Origin: Bacillus haynesii | GTDB taxonomy: Bacteria; Bacillota; Bacilli; Bacillales; Bacillaceae | Direction of reading: 5' to 3' | NCBI RefSeq assembly: GCF_001969855.1 | Contig: NZ_MRBL01000013.1 | Coordinates: 1-41,521 of the forward strand | DNA length: 41,521 bases | Shown: positions 22,675 through 32,040 of the stretch, piece after piece | Layout of the letters: the number at the start of each line of letters is the position of its first letter | Numbering within the stretch: position 1 is the first letter of the stretch | Program-made: the position numbers and the translations under genes | The notes under the pieces: generated by a model | What the model was told of the DNA's origin: nothing | The model's input: only the letters and a program-made list of their open reading frames with translations | Databases searched by the model: none

Positions 22675-24057
22675 GTGACAGAAGATGTAACTGACAACGA
22701 TATACACGAACAAAAATTATCGAGAGGCCTGAAAAACAGGCATATTCAGCTGATCGCCATTGGCGGGGCGATCGGAATGGGGCTGTTTCTTGGTTCGGGG
22801 AAATCAATTCATTTTGCAGGACCGTCGATTTTATTTGCTTATCTGATGACGGGAATCATTTGTTTTTTCATTATGCGTTCTCTCGGAGAACTGCTCTTAT
22901 CCAATTTGGAATACCATTCGTTTGTCGACTTTGTAAGAGACTACTTAGGCGACATGGCGGCATTTATAACAGGGTGGACTTACTGGTTCTGCTGGATTTC
23001 GCTCGCAATGGCCGATTTAACGGCGGTCGGGCTTTATACCCAATACTGGCTGCCGGATGTACCGCAATGGCTGCCCGGATTGATCGCCCTGATCATTTTG
23101 TTGATCATGAACCTGGCAACCGTCAAGCTTTTTGGAGAATTGGAGTTCTGGTTCGCATTAATCAAAGTCATTGCGATATTGGCGCTGATCGTAATCGGCC
23201 TTTTCATGATCTTCAAAGGATTTTCCACCCATTCGGGCACTGCCGCCTTTCACAACCTTTGGAGCCACGGCGGCATGTTTCCAAATGGACTGCACGGATT
23301 TCTCCTTTCATTCCAGATGGTTGTCTTTGCGTTTGTAGGCATCGAACTTGTGGGACTGACAGCGGGGGAAACGAAAGATCCAGAAAAGGTCATTCCTAAA
23401 GCGATCAACAATATCCCCGTCCGGATTTTGCTTTTTTATATCGGTGCGCTCCTTGTGATCATGAGCATCTATCCGTGGGATGTCATCAATCCTAATGAAA
23501 GTCCGTTCGTCCAAGTCTTTGCAGCGATCGGCATCATTGCGGCTGCAAGCATCATCAATTTTGTGGTGCTGACATCGGCGGCTTCGGCAAGCAACAGCGC
23601 AGTCTTCAGCACGAGCCGGATGATATACTCGCTTGCGAAAGAACATAATGCGCCCGGCGCTATGACCAAACTGACCTCCCGCAAAGTGCCGAGCAATGCA
23701 TTGTTTTTCTCAGCGGTCGTGATTCTGATTGGCATAACGCTGAACTATATCATGCCTGAACAAGTGTTCACGCTGATTACGAGCATTTCGACGATATGCT
23801 TCATCTTTATTTGGGGCATCACCGTCATCTGCCATTTGAAATACCGCAAAACAAGACCGGATTTAGCGAAAACAAACAAATTCAAGATGCCGCTTTACCC
23901 GTTTTCAAATTATGTAATTCTCGGTTTTCTTGCGTTTATCCTCATCGTGCTTGCACTGGCGCAGGACACCCGTGTTGCTTTATTTGTCACGCCGGTTTGG
24001 TTTATCATGCTGATCGCGATTTACAAGCTGAGGAAACCGAAATCACAGGAAGTGTAG
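22675..24057 (+). CDS. ydgF: amino-acid permease, D-serine/D-alanine/glycine type (YdgF-like)
   Basis: A 460-residue APC-superfamily transporter with twelve membrane segments. The signature HIQLIAIGGAIGMGLFLGSG in TM1 and FVGIELVGLTAGE in TM6 form the substrate site of this amino-acid permease family. It resembles B. subtilis YdgF, and ydgF neighbours ydgK there as well. Related permeases (AapA/YtnA, YbgF) cannot be excluded. GTG at 22675 gives the expected length and has GGAG 11 nt upstream. A terminator follows immediately. Confidence 0.8.
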   Translation: MTEDVTDNDIHEQKLSRGLKNRHIQLIAIGGAIGMGLFLGSGKSIHFAGPSILFAYLMTGIICFFIMRSLGELLLSNLEYHSFVDFVRDYLGDMAAFITGWTYWFCWISLAMADLTAVGLYTQYWLPDVPQWLPGLIALIILLIMNLATVKLFGELEFWFALIKVIAILALIVIGLFMIFKGFSTHSGTAAFHNLWSHGGMFPNGLHGFLLSFQMVVFAFVGIELVGLTAGETKDPEKVIPKAINNIPVRILLFYIGALLVIMSIYPWDVINPNESPFVQVFAAIGIIAAASIINFVVLTSAASASNSAVFSTSRMIYSLAKEHNAPGAMTKLTSRKVPSNALFFSAVVILIGITLNYIMPEQVFTLITSISTICFIFIWGITVICHLKYRKTRPDLAKTNKFKMPLYPFSNYVILGFLAFILIVLALAQDTRVALFVTPVWFIMLIAIYKLRKPKSQEV

Positions 24058-24070
24058 AAAAATGCGAATC

Positions 24071-24097
24071 GCCTGCAGAATGTTCAGCAGGCTTTTT
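24071..24097 (+). terminator. terminator of the permease gene
   Basis: GCCTGC pairs with GCAGGC across a 10-nt loop and is followed by TTTTT, 14 nt past the stop. Confidence 0.88.
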
Positions 24098-24186
24098 GTA
24101 TGGCTCATCATGTAAAATAAAAAAGATAATAGCTTGATCGCCTACAATTTCAATGGTCAGCCGCTTAGGCAGAAAGGGGAAAATAG

Positions 24187-24975
24187 ATGAAAATCAATCA
24201 AATTGTAGATTTGTCAGTATCGTTAAGAGGTGATATTCCATCTGACCCGCCGGGATTTATCCCTGAAATCGAATATGCGGATCATAAGCAAGGAGCCAAA
24301 CAGATGGTCCAGAGCTTTCCCGGCCTTTCTTCGCAAGATCTTCCCGGAGGAGAAGGCTGGTCGCTGGAAAAAGTGAAGATGTCAACGCATGCCGGAACGC
24401 ATATAGACGCGCCATACCATTACCGTTCTGTTACTGATGACGGCAAGCGGATGATGACGATTGATGAAGTTCCGCTTCACTGGTTTCATGGCCCCGGCGT
24501 TAAGCTGGATTTCAGACACTTGAAAGACGGGCATATCGTTACCCCTGAAGAAATCGAACAAGAACTTCACCGCATCAATCATAAACTCGCTCCCGGGGAT
24601 ATTGTTCTTGTGAATACGTCGGCTGGCGCCAAATACGGGCAAAACGATTACCTGCACAGCGGCTGCGGGATGGGGCGCGAAGCAACGCTCTATTTAACAG
24701 AACGCGGCGTCCGCCTTGTCGGAACTGACGCTTGGAGCTGGGACGCTCCATTCAGCATGACCGCCAAGCGCTTTGAACAGGAAAAAGACCCATCGATTAT
24801 TTGGGAAGGTCATTATTCAGGAAGCACCATTCCTTACTGCCAAATTGAAAAGCTCGCCAACCTCGATCAATTGCCTTCCACCGGATTTTATGTCATGGCA
24901 TTTCCGGTAAAAGTTGAAAAAGCGTCTGCCGGCTGGGCACGTCCGGTTGCGATCCTTAGCGGTGAAAACGCATAA
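24187..24975 (+). CDS. cyclase-family metal-dependent hydrolase
   Basis: A 262-residue member of the putative cyclase family, which includes kynurenine formamidase. The metal motif HAGTHIDAPYH is present (residues about 68-78), together with a later GxDAWSWD segment and a C-terminal His/Glu-containing region. Such enzymes hydrolyse amides or ring structures with a bound divalent metal. No tryptophan-catabolism genes are nearby, so the substrate is open. AAAGGGG lies about 7 nt before the ATG. It is a single gene ended by a bidirectional terminator. Confidence 0.87.
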   Translation: MKINQIVDLSVSLRGDIPSDPPGFIPEIEYADHKQGAKQMVQSFPGLSSQDLPGGEGWSLEKVKMSTHAGTHIDAPYHYRSVTDDGKRMMTIDEVPLHWFHGPGVKLDFRHLKDGHIVTPEEIEQELHRINHKLAPGDIVLVNTSAGAKYGQNDYLHSGCGMGREATLYLTERGVRLVGTDAWSWDAPFSMTAKRFEQEKDPSIIWEGHYSGSTIPYCQIEKLANLDQLPSTGFYVMAFPVKVEKASAGWARPVAILSGENA

Positions 24976-25032
24976 GGGTAAAAAGTCAGCAGCTTTTGGT
25001 TTGTGAGGATGCCGGATAGACAGATATTAAAA

Positions 25033-25062
25033 AATAAAAGCAGACATCAGTCTGCTTTTATT
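25033..25062. terminator. bidirectional terminator
   Basis: A 13-bp perfect stem, AATAAAAGCAGAC with its complement, and a 4-nt loop. T runs on both strands serve the convergent genes on either side. Confidence 0.85.
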
Positions 25063-25078
25063 CTTGTTCGATATTCAG

Positions 25079-25300
25079 TCATAATACTTGCGTAAACAAA
25101 CAATGAAATGAATACAAGAAACATGCGACTCCAGCCATCACATTGAAGGTTCCCGATTTTTCATTGTTTGATTTCAACATCATGAAGAACAAACCGGAAA
25201 AGAAAAATCCGATAAACCAGCCGATTGGGATTTGGACAAAAGCTAAAATAAAACCAATAATCCCTGTCGTTTGAAAAACTTGAGGTGCAAATTCGCGCAA
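25079..25300 (-). CDS. small two-helix membrane protein, hypothetical
   Basis: About 73 residues with two hydrophobic segments (about 12-40 and 55-73) separated by a charged loop (KSNNEKSG). The start would be TTG at 25300 with only a weak GGCGGGA upstream. I do not recognise the family. The terminator just downstream favours a real transcript. Confidence 0.5.
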   Translation of the reverse strand: MREFAPQVFQTTGIIGFILAFVQIPIGWFIGFFFSGLFFMMLKSNNEKSGTFNVMAGVACFLYSFHCLFTQVL

Positions 25301-25466
25301 AAGTAATCCCGCCCTTTATTCAGAAGAAATCCGCTCCCTTTTTTTGTATCATATCATAAATCCAATCAGCAAAATAAGGAAAACGAGCGAATCTTTCGCT
25401 ATTCATGTTTAAGCCAGGCTCAATATTTATTTCTGATATGATCTTAAAAAAGGAGGTTTGATTACC

Positions 25467-25796
25467 ATGAATACCTTATGCCGAAGCAAACAAGCTCCGT
25501 TTGAATACACATTATCTCTTATAGGTGGTAAATGGAAAATGAGAATCCTCTATGAGCTGGCGTGTGAAAAAACGATGCGATACGGGGAGCTTAAACGGGC
25601 TATGCCGTTAATCACCCATAAAATGTTAAGCTCCCAGCTTAAGGAGTTGCAAGCTGACGGTCTGATTAATCGGGTAGAGATTTCTCAAAATCCTCTCAGA
25701 GTGGAGTATTCGTTATCAGACAGAGGACTGTCTTTGTACCCTCTCATAGATGAGATGTGCAGGTGGGGACAAAGCGAAGGCTTGCCTTATGAGTAA
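25467..25796 (+). CDS. HxlR-family transcription regulator
   Basis: A 109-residue winged-helix regulator. HxlR features are the single Cys near the start (CRSKQAPFEYTLSLIGGKW), the recognition helix region LKRAMPLITHKMLSSQLKEL and the wing segment YSLSDRG. HxlR proteins such as YodB and HxlR sense reactive electrophiles or aldehydes. ATG at 25467 fits the strong AGGAGG at 25451-25456. It lies 84 bp upstream of ydeN; in B. subtilis an HxlR gene (ydzF) neighbours ydeN, so this is probably its counterpart. Confidence 0.88.
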   Translation: MNTLCRSKQAPFEYTLSLIGGKWKMRILYELACEKTMRYGELKRAMPLITHKMLSSQLKELQADGLINRVEISQNPLRVEYSLSDRGLSLYPLIDEMCRWGQSEGLPYE

Positions 25797-25880
25797 AAAA
25801 ATACTTACAAAAAAGTGCGTACTTGTTTCCCGACGGGAGGAATTTTATACTGAATAAAAATCATTTGTAAGGAGAACAGG

Positions 25881-26438
25881 ATGACAAAACAAATCTATAT
25901 CATTCATGGCTACAGAGCCTCCTCAACAAACCATTGGTTTCCTTGGCTGAAAAAACGTCTGCTTGCAGATGGATTGCACGCAGACGTTTTAGATATGCCT
26001 AATCCTCTCCAGCCAAGGCTTAACGATTGGCTTGATACGCTCTCTTTAAATAAACACACATTAAATGAAAATACTTATCTGGTTGCCCACAGCCTGGGGT
26101 GCGCCGCCGTTTTGAGGTTTTTGGAACAAACGCAATTGCATCAACCACTTGGCGGAATCCTGCTCGTTTCCGGCTTTGCCAAGTCACTGCCCGATTTAAA
26201 GATGTTAGATGAATTTACAGAGGAATCGTTTGATTTTCAAAACATCATTGAGTCAGCTAAGCATCGTGCTGTCATTGCCTCTAAAGACGATCAAATTGTG
26301 CCATTCGCATGGAGCAAAGATCTGGCACAACAAATTGACGCTAAGCTTTACGAAGTCCAACATGGGGGTCATTTTTTAGAAACTGACGGATTTACTTCTT
26401 TACCTATTGTTTATGATGTTTTAAACTCCTTTTTCTAA
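25881..26438 (+). CDS. ydeN: serine hydrolase YdeN (RBBP9 type)
   Basis: A 185-residue small alpha/beta hydrolase. It shows HGYRASSTNHW near the start, the nucleophile elbow AHSLGC (Ser), the acid-bearing SKDDQIVPF and the catalytic His in GGHFLETDG. It matches B. subtilis YdeN, whose structure is known, along its whole length as I remember it. The substrate is unknown. AAGGAG lies upstream of the ATG. Probably controlled by the HxlR regulator just before it. Confidence 0.9.
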   Translation: MTKQIYIIHGYRASSTNHWFPWLKKRLLADGLHADVLDMPNPLQPRLNDWLDTLSLNKHTLNENTYLVAHSLGCAAVLRFLEQTQLHQPLGGILLVSGFAKSLPDLKMLDEFTEESFDFQNIIESAKHRAVIASKDDQIVPFAWSKDLAQQIDAKLYEVQHGGHFLETDGFTSLPIVYDVLNSFF

Positions 26439-26543
26439 AAGGGTTTTATGGCGGAAAAGGGCTTAGCAATCGCCCTTCTCCAATTTCTTCATAAGTGTGG
26501 AAAAATCGACGCCAAAGTTCCCTGTCTTGAAGTGGTCTGTTAT

Positions 26544-27422
26544 TTAACGGGTTATATTCAAATTTTTAACCAACCAAGGCTTTATCAATGACAGAACCGT
26601 CACAGGCTGCATAGCTTTGGTGTGATCCATATCATTTCCGTTTAAGATTTCTATATCCCATCCAAGGTGTTCTAATTCTTGTTTGTTTTTTTGAAGTATA
26701 CCGATAATATCAACTGTTACATTGCCAAAGTTTTCTCCATAATTAATCGTGTCTTTTTCCCCGGCAAACGCCAATCTCGGAATCATTAATTTATGTTGAA
26801 TGCCCCGATCATCAAATTCCATCAAATTTTCGTACATTGTAACAAACTGTTTTGTTTGATTCGTGTCGATCTTTACCTGTATGTTATCCCAATCAACTTT
26901 TTCTGGATTGATGAGGTTTTGTTCATCACTAACAGAAGAATGTTGATTACTTAAAACTTGTTCGTATGTTTGATTTGTCACTACCATCATTTCTTTATAT
27001 GGACCATCTATTGGCGGAAACCCACCCATGATTAAGCTTTCTAATCTGTCTGTCCGAATGGCTAATTGTAATCCGACTAAAGCCAACCAAGAGTAACCAT
27101 AATAGCTAAACTTTTCAATGTTCATTTCATTAGCAATTGTTAACAGATCTTTTACTATGCTTTCAGGTGTAAGGTTCTCTGGATTCGGATGTTGTAAACG
27201 GTGTCCTTCGTAGTCGAAATATAAAATCTGAAACTTGTCCATGAGTCCCTCAACAAAATGCTTCCCTGATTCAGGGTCTACTCCCCATACCTTTAAGTTT
27301 TCAGCTTCTTGTCCATATACAGATTCTTTAGCAACAGGAAGCATGATTGTCGGAGAGCCGGGGTTCCCAACTAAGCCAACTTTTATCTCTGATTCATCGG
27401 TCAGTTTTATGTTTTTTTCCAA
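26544..27422 (-). CDS. alpha/beta hydrolase
   Basis: About 292 residues with an alpha/beta-hydrolase pattern: strand FDYEGHRLQ, nucleophile elbow GYSWLA (Ser), AFAGEKDT and a late Asp-His (NGNDMDHTKA). I chose TTG at 27422 because GGAG lies 8 nt upstream; the longer frame from 27464 has no site and runs through it. The gene is divergent from the tandem-MerR regulator, a common arrangement for a regulated enzyme. The substrate is unknown. Confidence 0.8.
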   Translation of the reverse strand: MEKNIKLTDESEIKVGLVGNPGSPTIMLPVAKESVYGQEAENLKVWGVDPESGKHFVEGLMDKFQILYFDYEGHRLQHPNPENLTPESIVKDLLTIANEMNIEKFSYYGYSWLALVGLQLAIRTDRLESLIMGGFPPIDGPYKEMMVVTNQTYEQVLSNQHSSVSDEQNLINPEKVDWDNIQVKIDTNQTKQFVTMYENLMEFDDRGIQHKLMIPRLAFAGEKDTINYGENFGNVTVDIIGILQKNKQELEHLGWDIEILNGNDMDHTKAMQPVTVLSLIKPWLVKNLNITR

Positions 27423-27539
27423 TTTCACCACTCCTAAAGTGTTTATACAATCATCATATAACATTCATGCAATCTTTCGGTTTTTCTGCTTCCCGCTCTT
27501 TATATATTGGGGATTAATTCGGAATATGTTATCGTAGCA

Positions 27540-27559
27540 CTTGAAGGTTTTACTTTAAA
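27540..27559. promoter_or_regulatory. candidate MerR-type operator
   Basis: TTGAAG (27541-27546) and CTTTAA (27553-27558) form an inverted repeat with a 6-nt spacer, immediately before the AAGGAG of the MerR gene. It resembles the CTTAAAG/CTTTAAG boxes of AdhR-like MerR proteins. Confidence 0.35.
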
Positions 27560-27575
27560 AAGGAGCGAACAATAA

Positions 27576-28286
27576 TTGAAGACATACACCCCTAAACAAA
27601 TTGCAAATACCTTAGATGTTAGCACCACAACTTTAAGGAGATATGAAGAACAAGATCTTATTCCTGTTGTACCAAGAACAAAAAGTAATCACCGTTTCTA
27701 TACACCGATACACTTCCAAGCTTTTATCACCATTAGAGCTTTATTAAAAGGATATGACATACCCATTGCTTACGAAGTCATGAGAATGAGTAAAAATGCA
27801 AGATTTGAAGAAGTCCTTTGGCTGGTTAATGAACAGCAATATCATGTGCAAGTGGAGAAACAGAGGGTCGAAGAAATACTAACGATGATACAAAATGCCG
27901 ATTTTACTAAATATAAAAATGTAAAATTAAAAGAATATATGAGCATTGGGGAGGCTGCACAAATAGCGGGCGTGAATACTTCAGCGATCCGTCATTGGGA
28001 ACACGAAGGTTTAGTCCATTCAGAAAGAAATAAAGAAAACGGCTATAGAATGTTTTCAATATCTGAACTGCGTAAAATACTGGTCATAAGCAGCTTGAGA
28101 AAAATCGTTTATTATATAGAAAATATGAAGAGTTTATTAAATGAATTGGACACACAAAACTATGGGAAAATCGAACATTCCTTTCAGTTGGCCTTGAAAA
28201 ATTTGAATAATCAACTGTTACATCAAATGAAAGGAATCGCAGAACTGATAAAATATATACATTTTTACCAAGAAATCAATACCTAA
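27576..28286 (+). CDS. MerR-family regulator with two DNA-binding domains
   Basis: A 236-residue protein with two MerR-type winged helices. The first is at about residues 3-70 (TPKQIANTLDVSTTTLRRYE). The second is at about 121-190 (SIGEAAQIAGVNTSAIRHWE). A coiled-coil-like segment lies after each. MerR proteins normally have one such domain and dimerise; this one could act as a monomer or bind a longer site. TTG start with AAGGAG 10 nt upstream. Divergent from the hydrolase gene, its likely target. Confidence 0.88.
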   Translation: MKTYTPKQIANTLDVSTTTLRRYEEQDLIPVVPRTKSNHRFYTPIHFQAFITIRALLKGYDIPIAYEVMRMSKNARFEEVLWLVNEQQYHVQVEKQRVEEILTMIQNADFTKYKNVKLKEYMSIGEAAQIAGVNTSAIRHWEHEGLVHSERNKENGYRMFSISELRKILVISSLRKIVYYIENMKSLLNELDTQNYGKIEHSFQLALKNLNNQLLHQMKGIAELIKYIHFYQEINT

Positions 28287-28518
28287 AAAAGTGATAAGCT
28301 CAGCGGTTACCTCGATTGATACTCCTGATCAAAAGGGTATTCCACTATCTATCCCAAAACCCATGCCCATCAAGCTATCGAAACTATCTACCCCAAAACA
28401 ATAAACTCGTCACCATAAAATAAAAAATTTCATTTTGGAGGCCTTTTGAAATCTGATCTTGATGGCTATCGGGATCTGACAGAAAACCGCGGAAAATACG
28501 GTAATCCAATTTTCGGAT
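28287..28518. other. intergenic, no gene seen
   Basis: First part of the 308-bp gap between the convergent MerR and LysR genes. It contains AT-rich sequence without a convincing reading frame or hairpin. Confidence 0.5.
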
Positions 28519-28557
28519 GAAAAAAGCCGATTCCTTAGTGTAAGGAAAATCGGCTTT
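28519..28557 (-). terminator. terminator of LysR gene
   Basis: AAAGCCGATT..CCTTA pairs with its complement across a 3-nt loop. On the minus strand it is followed by a T run, 38 nt past the LysR stop. Confidence 0.88.
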
Positions 28558-28594
28558 GAAGAGAGCGTAACTTTTTTATCAACCTTACATTCCC

Positions 28595-29452
28595 TCAAAT
28601 GGTGCTGCTAAGTGAGTGATTGAATTCAATAAACTGTTTTTCTATAGGTGTAAATTTATGATTTAGTCGTGTAATTAAATACAAATCGACGTATCTATAA
28701 GATGATGGAACTTCTAAATAATTATTGATATTGTAACGGCCTGCTATGCGCTTTGAGACTAAGGAAATTCCCATACCCATTAATGCAAATTGCACTAAGG
28801 ATTCTGGATCGCCCACTTCAATGATTTCCCCCTGTTGAATGTTCAAATCTTTAAAAATATTACGTAATAATGCGTGATACAAACACTTATCTGATAACAC
28901 AAGTACGTTTTTTCCGCTTATATAATCATCAAATATCGTATATTGATCTATACCTTGGCCTATGATAACCAATTCTTCATATCCCACTTTTTTGTAGCTT
29001 ATCTTTTTATTGTTTAGCGATCCAATCGTATAAGCAACATCAACTTTTCCAAGAAGAACTTGATTTTCAATATATTCAGTTGAACCTGTTTTTAATGTTA
29101 CTGATAAATCAGAGTATGTGTTATAAAGTTTATTTAAAGCACTTGAGAATTGAGTTCCACCAACTGATATCATAGTGCCGATACGAAGTTTTTCATCATG
29201 TTTTTTCATGATGTTTTCAGTTTCTTCCCAAACAAACAATATTTTCTTATATTGATGATATAATTTTTCTCCCTCCTTCGTTAATTTTACTCCTTTTGAA
29301 TTTCTGATAAACAGTTGTTGATTATAATGAGTTTCGATTTTTTTAATTTTTGCAGTCATATTGGATTGAAGGTGATTCAATTTAATTGCAGCAGCAGATA
29401 TGCTTTTTAATTCCGCAACTGAAACAAAAGCTTTCATGTTTTCAATATCCAT
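28595..29452 (-). CDS. LysR-family transcription regulator
   Basis: A 285-residue regulator with an N-terminal winged helix (residues 1-60, SISAAAIKLNHLQSNMTAKI) and a periplasmic-binding-like effector domain (about 90-285). GGTGG lies upstream of the ATG. It is divergent from the GAL80-like oxidoreductase with a 120-bp gap, so that gene is the expected target. The ligand is unknown. Confidence 0.92.
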   Translation of the reverse strand: MDIENMKAFVSVAELKSISAAAIKLNHLQSNMTAKIKKIETHYNQQLFIRNSKGVKLTKEGEKLYHQYKKILFVWEETENIMKKHDEKLRIGTMISVGGTQFSSALNKLYNTYSDLSVTLKTGSTEYIENQVLLGKVDVAYTIGSLNNKKISYKKVGYEELVIIGQGIDQYTIFDDYISGKNVLVLSDKCLYHALLRNIFKDLNIQQGEIIEVGDPESLVQFALMGMGISLVSKRIAGRYNINNYLEVPSSYRYVDLYLITRLNHKFTPIEKQFIEFNHSLSSTI

Positions 29453-29572
29453 TCATATTTCACCACCTATCAAAAAAAGTGATACAACCATCATAACTTA
29501 ACATTTAAAATGATCTCTAATTTTAATTATACTCGATTTAAAGATAACGGCTTCTATATTGGAGGGATAGCT

Positions 29573-30685
29573 ATGAAGAACAAAGTAATAAAAGCAGGGA
29601 TTATTGGTGGTTCATTAAATAATCAGTGGGCTAGTCAAACTCATATTCCGGTATTGAAGGATCACCCTTTGTATCAAATAACAGCGATTGGAACATCAAA
29701 AATGGAAACCGCAAAAAAAAGTGCTATGATGCTTAAGGCTTCCTATGCTTTTACAGATTATAAGGAATTAGCACAATCAAAAGATGTCGATTTGGTAGTA
29801 GTGAGTATAAAGGTTCCTTTCCATTATGAAGCTTCGATTGCAGCTATAGAAGAAAATAAACATATTTATTGTGAATGGCCTTTAGGTATAGATACTATAC
29901 AGGCTGAAAAACTGGCAAAAATGGCAGATGACGCGAACATTCATCATGCGATTGGATTACAGGGAAGGCAATCTCCAGAAGTTAATTATGTAAAGCAGGC
30001 AATCAAACAGGGGGAGATCGGCAGGGTCATCTCCTGCACAATGCAGGTAGCAACACAAGGAAAGGGAGGAATAACAGATGAAAGAAGCAGTTACCTTTTA
30101 AAAAGAGAAAATGGGGCGGACCTTCTTACAATCAACGGGGGGCATTCGCTTGATGTTCTTTGTTATATACTGGGTGATTTTAAAGAATTATCAGCTGCAA
30201 TGAACAGCCATTATACAGAAGCCGTCATACAAGAAACAGGCATAAAGATACCAAAAAACACAGCTGACCAAATTTTAATACAGGGGACACTCGTTGATGG
30301 TGCTTCGGCTTCTGTACATATTCAGAGTGGAGTTTATCCGGCTTTTCAATTAGAGATTAGAGGGGAAAAAGGTGTTCTGCGTTTAACACAAAATAATTCC
30401 TCAGGACATGTACAATTTGGTAATCTCAAAGTCAAAAAGATTACACATCCTCATGATTTGTTAAATACTGAAGATGTATATTCTGAAGAAGTAAAAATAT
30501 CCTCAGTAAAGGATAATGGTGCAAAAGGCTATGTTGAAACTGCTTATACTATTTTGGCGGAAGATATATTTGAACATAAAAGCCAAATTCCAAACTTTCA
30601 TGACGCTGTCAAACTACATCGGTTGTTAGACGCAGTTCGGAAATCGGCAAAGACCGGTAAAAAAATAATCTTAATAAATGAGTAG
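29573..30685 (+). CDS. Gfo/Idh/MocA oxidoreductase, GAL80-like
   Basis: A 370-residue NAD(P)-dependent oxidoreductase family member. The N-terminal Rossmann motif is GIIGGSLNNQWA, unlike the usual GxGxxG. The EKP motif of typical enzymes is EWPLG here. Both changes are features of the GAL80-like branch, some members of which bind NAD without known catalysis. The C-terminal half is the alpha/beta sugar-binding domain. ATG at 29573 fits GGAGGGA 5 nt upstream; an earlier ATG at 29510 does not. Likely regulated by the divergent LysR protein. Confidence 0.85.
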   Translation: MKNKVIKAGIIGGSLNNQWASQTHIPVLKDHPLYQITAIGTSKMETAKKSAMMLKASYAFTDYKELAQSKDVDLVVVSIKVPFHYEASIAAIEENKHIYCEWPLGIDTIQAEKLAKMADDANIHHAIGLQGRQSPEVNYVKQAIKQGEIGRVISCTMQVATQGKGGITDERSSYLLKRENGADLLTINGGHSLDVLCYILGDFKELSAAMNSHYTEAVIQETGIKIPKNTADQILIQGTLVDGASASVHIQSGVYPAFQLEIRGEKGVLRLTQNNSSGHVQFGNLKVKKITHPHDLLNTEDVYSEEVKISSVKDNGAKGYVETAYTILAEDIFEHKSQIPNFHDAVKLHRLLDAVRKSAKTGKKIILINE

Positions 30686-30881
30686 GAACAGTATTTCTTT
30701 TATTTATAGCACATATCTATCAAGCTTGAGCAAATTGTTTTCCTAAAACGCTATTATTTCTTTTATATTATGGTTTTTTATGCGAATCGAGGTTTTAAAT
30801 GAATGATAAACCGTTTTCTTGTAAAAAAGGTCAAACTCCAAATGTTGTGGGTGTTAGCTTGACGGGCATGTCCGGAAATAA

Positions 30882-30913
30882 AAAAACATACCAAAAAGAT
30901 TTGGTATGTTTTT
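30882..30913. terminator. bidirectional terminator before ydeO end
   Basis: AAACATACCAAA pairs with its complement across AAGA and has T runs on both strands. It serves ydeO (minus) and possibly the oxidoreductase transcript. Confidence 0.85.
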
Positions 30914-30929
30914 CTGAAGAAGCCCTTAA

Positions 30930-31802
30930 TTAATGAATATTAGGTTTTCTAAAATTGCTGCCCTTAACTTCAGCTACGTCATATACAGTAACAAAGGCAT
31001 TTTTATCAATTTCATTAATGATTTCCTTTAATTTGGTGTCTTCTAAGCGGTTGATGACACATGTAATTTCTTTAAATTTCTCGTGGGAAAAACCCCCGTA
31101 AGCTTCTTTATATGTAGCACTTCGGCCCAATTGATCTCGTATTGTCTCAACCATTAATTCAGGTTCGCTTGTAATGATTTGAAAAGTTTTAGATCCGCTT
31201 AACCCTTCCTCGACAACATGAATGACTTTGGACGCAATGTAGTAAGCAATGACTGATAGCAATGCCCCCTGCAAGCCAAATACAGCGGAAACAAAAATAA
31301 ACACAAAAAGGTTAAAGAATAGAATAAGATCGCTCGTTCCAAATGGCAACTTTCGCGATAACAGCACAGCAAGCATATCAATTCCGTCCAATGCCCCGCC
31401 ATTACGGAGCGCCAGCCCCATTCCAAATCCAAGGATGATCCCCCCGACAACAGTGACTAACAAGGTATCCCCTTCGATAATAGCTGGAGTGTGGTGCATA
31501 AAGCTTGTCCCTGCTGCAAGTGATGCGATTCCGATAATGGATAATACCGCAAAGCTTTTCCCGATTTGCTTATATCCCAGCCAGACAAATGGGATGTTTA
31601 AAGCCGCGATAAGAATCCCAAGCGGCAAATCAAACAGTTGTGAACCAACAATGCTAAGTCCTGTCACTCCGCCATCAGATACACTGTTTGGAATCAGCAC
31701 TGTTTCCAATCCATATGCCGCTATGATTCCTCCGATCATAACCATGATGACTTTGAAAATCATCTTCGCTCTAAATTTCCTATGTTTTTCGATTTTATTC
31801 AT
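30930..31802 (-). CDS. ydeO: YitT-family membrane protein YdeO
   Basis: A 290-residue membrane protein with five to six helices (YitT domain, about 15-190) and a C-terminal cytoplasmic DUF2179 domain (about 205-285, VINRLEDTKLKEIINEID). It matches B. subtilis YdeO in length. The role is unknown; related YitT proteins are thought to be transport-like. I chose ATG at 31802 with GAGGA 5 nt upstream; the ATG at 31814 overlaps that site. Confidence 0.88.
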   Translation of the reverse strand: MNKIEKHRKFRAKMIFKVIMVMIGGIIAAYGLETVLIPNSVSDGGVTGLSIVGSQLFDLPLGILIAALNIPFVWLGYKQIGKSFAVLSIIGIASLAAGTSFMHHTPAIIEGDTLLVTVVGGIILGFGMGLALRNGGALDGIDMLAVLLSRKLPFGTSDLILFFNLFVFIFVSAVFGLQGALLSVIAYYIASKVIHVVEEGLSGSKTFQIITSEPELMVETIRDQLGRSATYKEAYGGFSHEKFKEITCVINRLEDTKLKEIINEIDKNAFVTVYDVAEVKGSNFRKPNIH

Positions 31803-32008
31803 GCCATTCCTCATTTCAAATTTTACGTTATATTTAAATATACCATAACAGATTTTTTCTGTTAAAAAGTTTAATCATGTATTTGGTAGCGGGCTGCTGC
31901 TCAACTCTCCAAACGGGGCTTAAAAATAAGGTAACCCTTTATGGCTTGGAACATTCCCGGCAGTTTGCTGACCGTTTAGATGACTTGTTTTCTGTAACTA
32001 CAGTAAAA
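31803..32008. other. intergenic upstream of ydeO
   Basis: Part of a 318-bp gap. It should hold the ydeO promoter, but I see no consensus pair. A protein-like phrase on the plus strand (about 31910-31990, GLKNKVTLYGLEHSRQFAD) has no ribosome site and is probably a decayed fragment or chance. Confidence 0.4.
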
Positions 32009-32040
32009 CAAAAAAACCAAGGCAGTAAACCCTTGGTTTT
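32009..32040 (-). terminator. terminator of paiB
   Basis: AAAACCAAGG pairs with CCTTGGTTTT across an 8-nt loop and continues into T residues on the minus strand. It is about 80 nt past the paiB stop. Confidence 0.85.

Noticed and set aside
30799..30933. 44-codon plus-strand frame after the GAL80-like gene
   Set aside because: It runs straight through the bidirectional terminator at 30882-30913 and into the end of ydeO; the translation is not protein-like.
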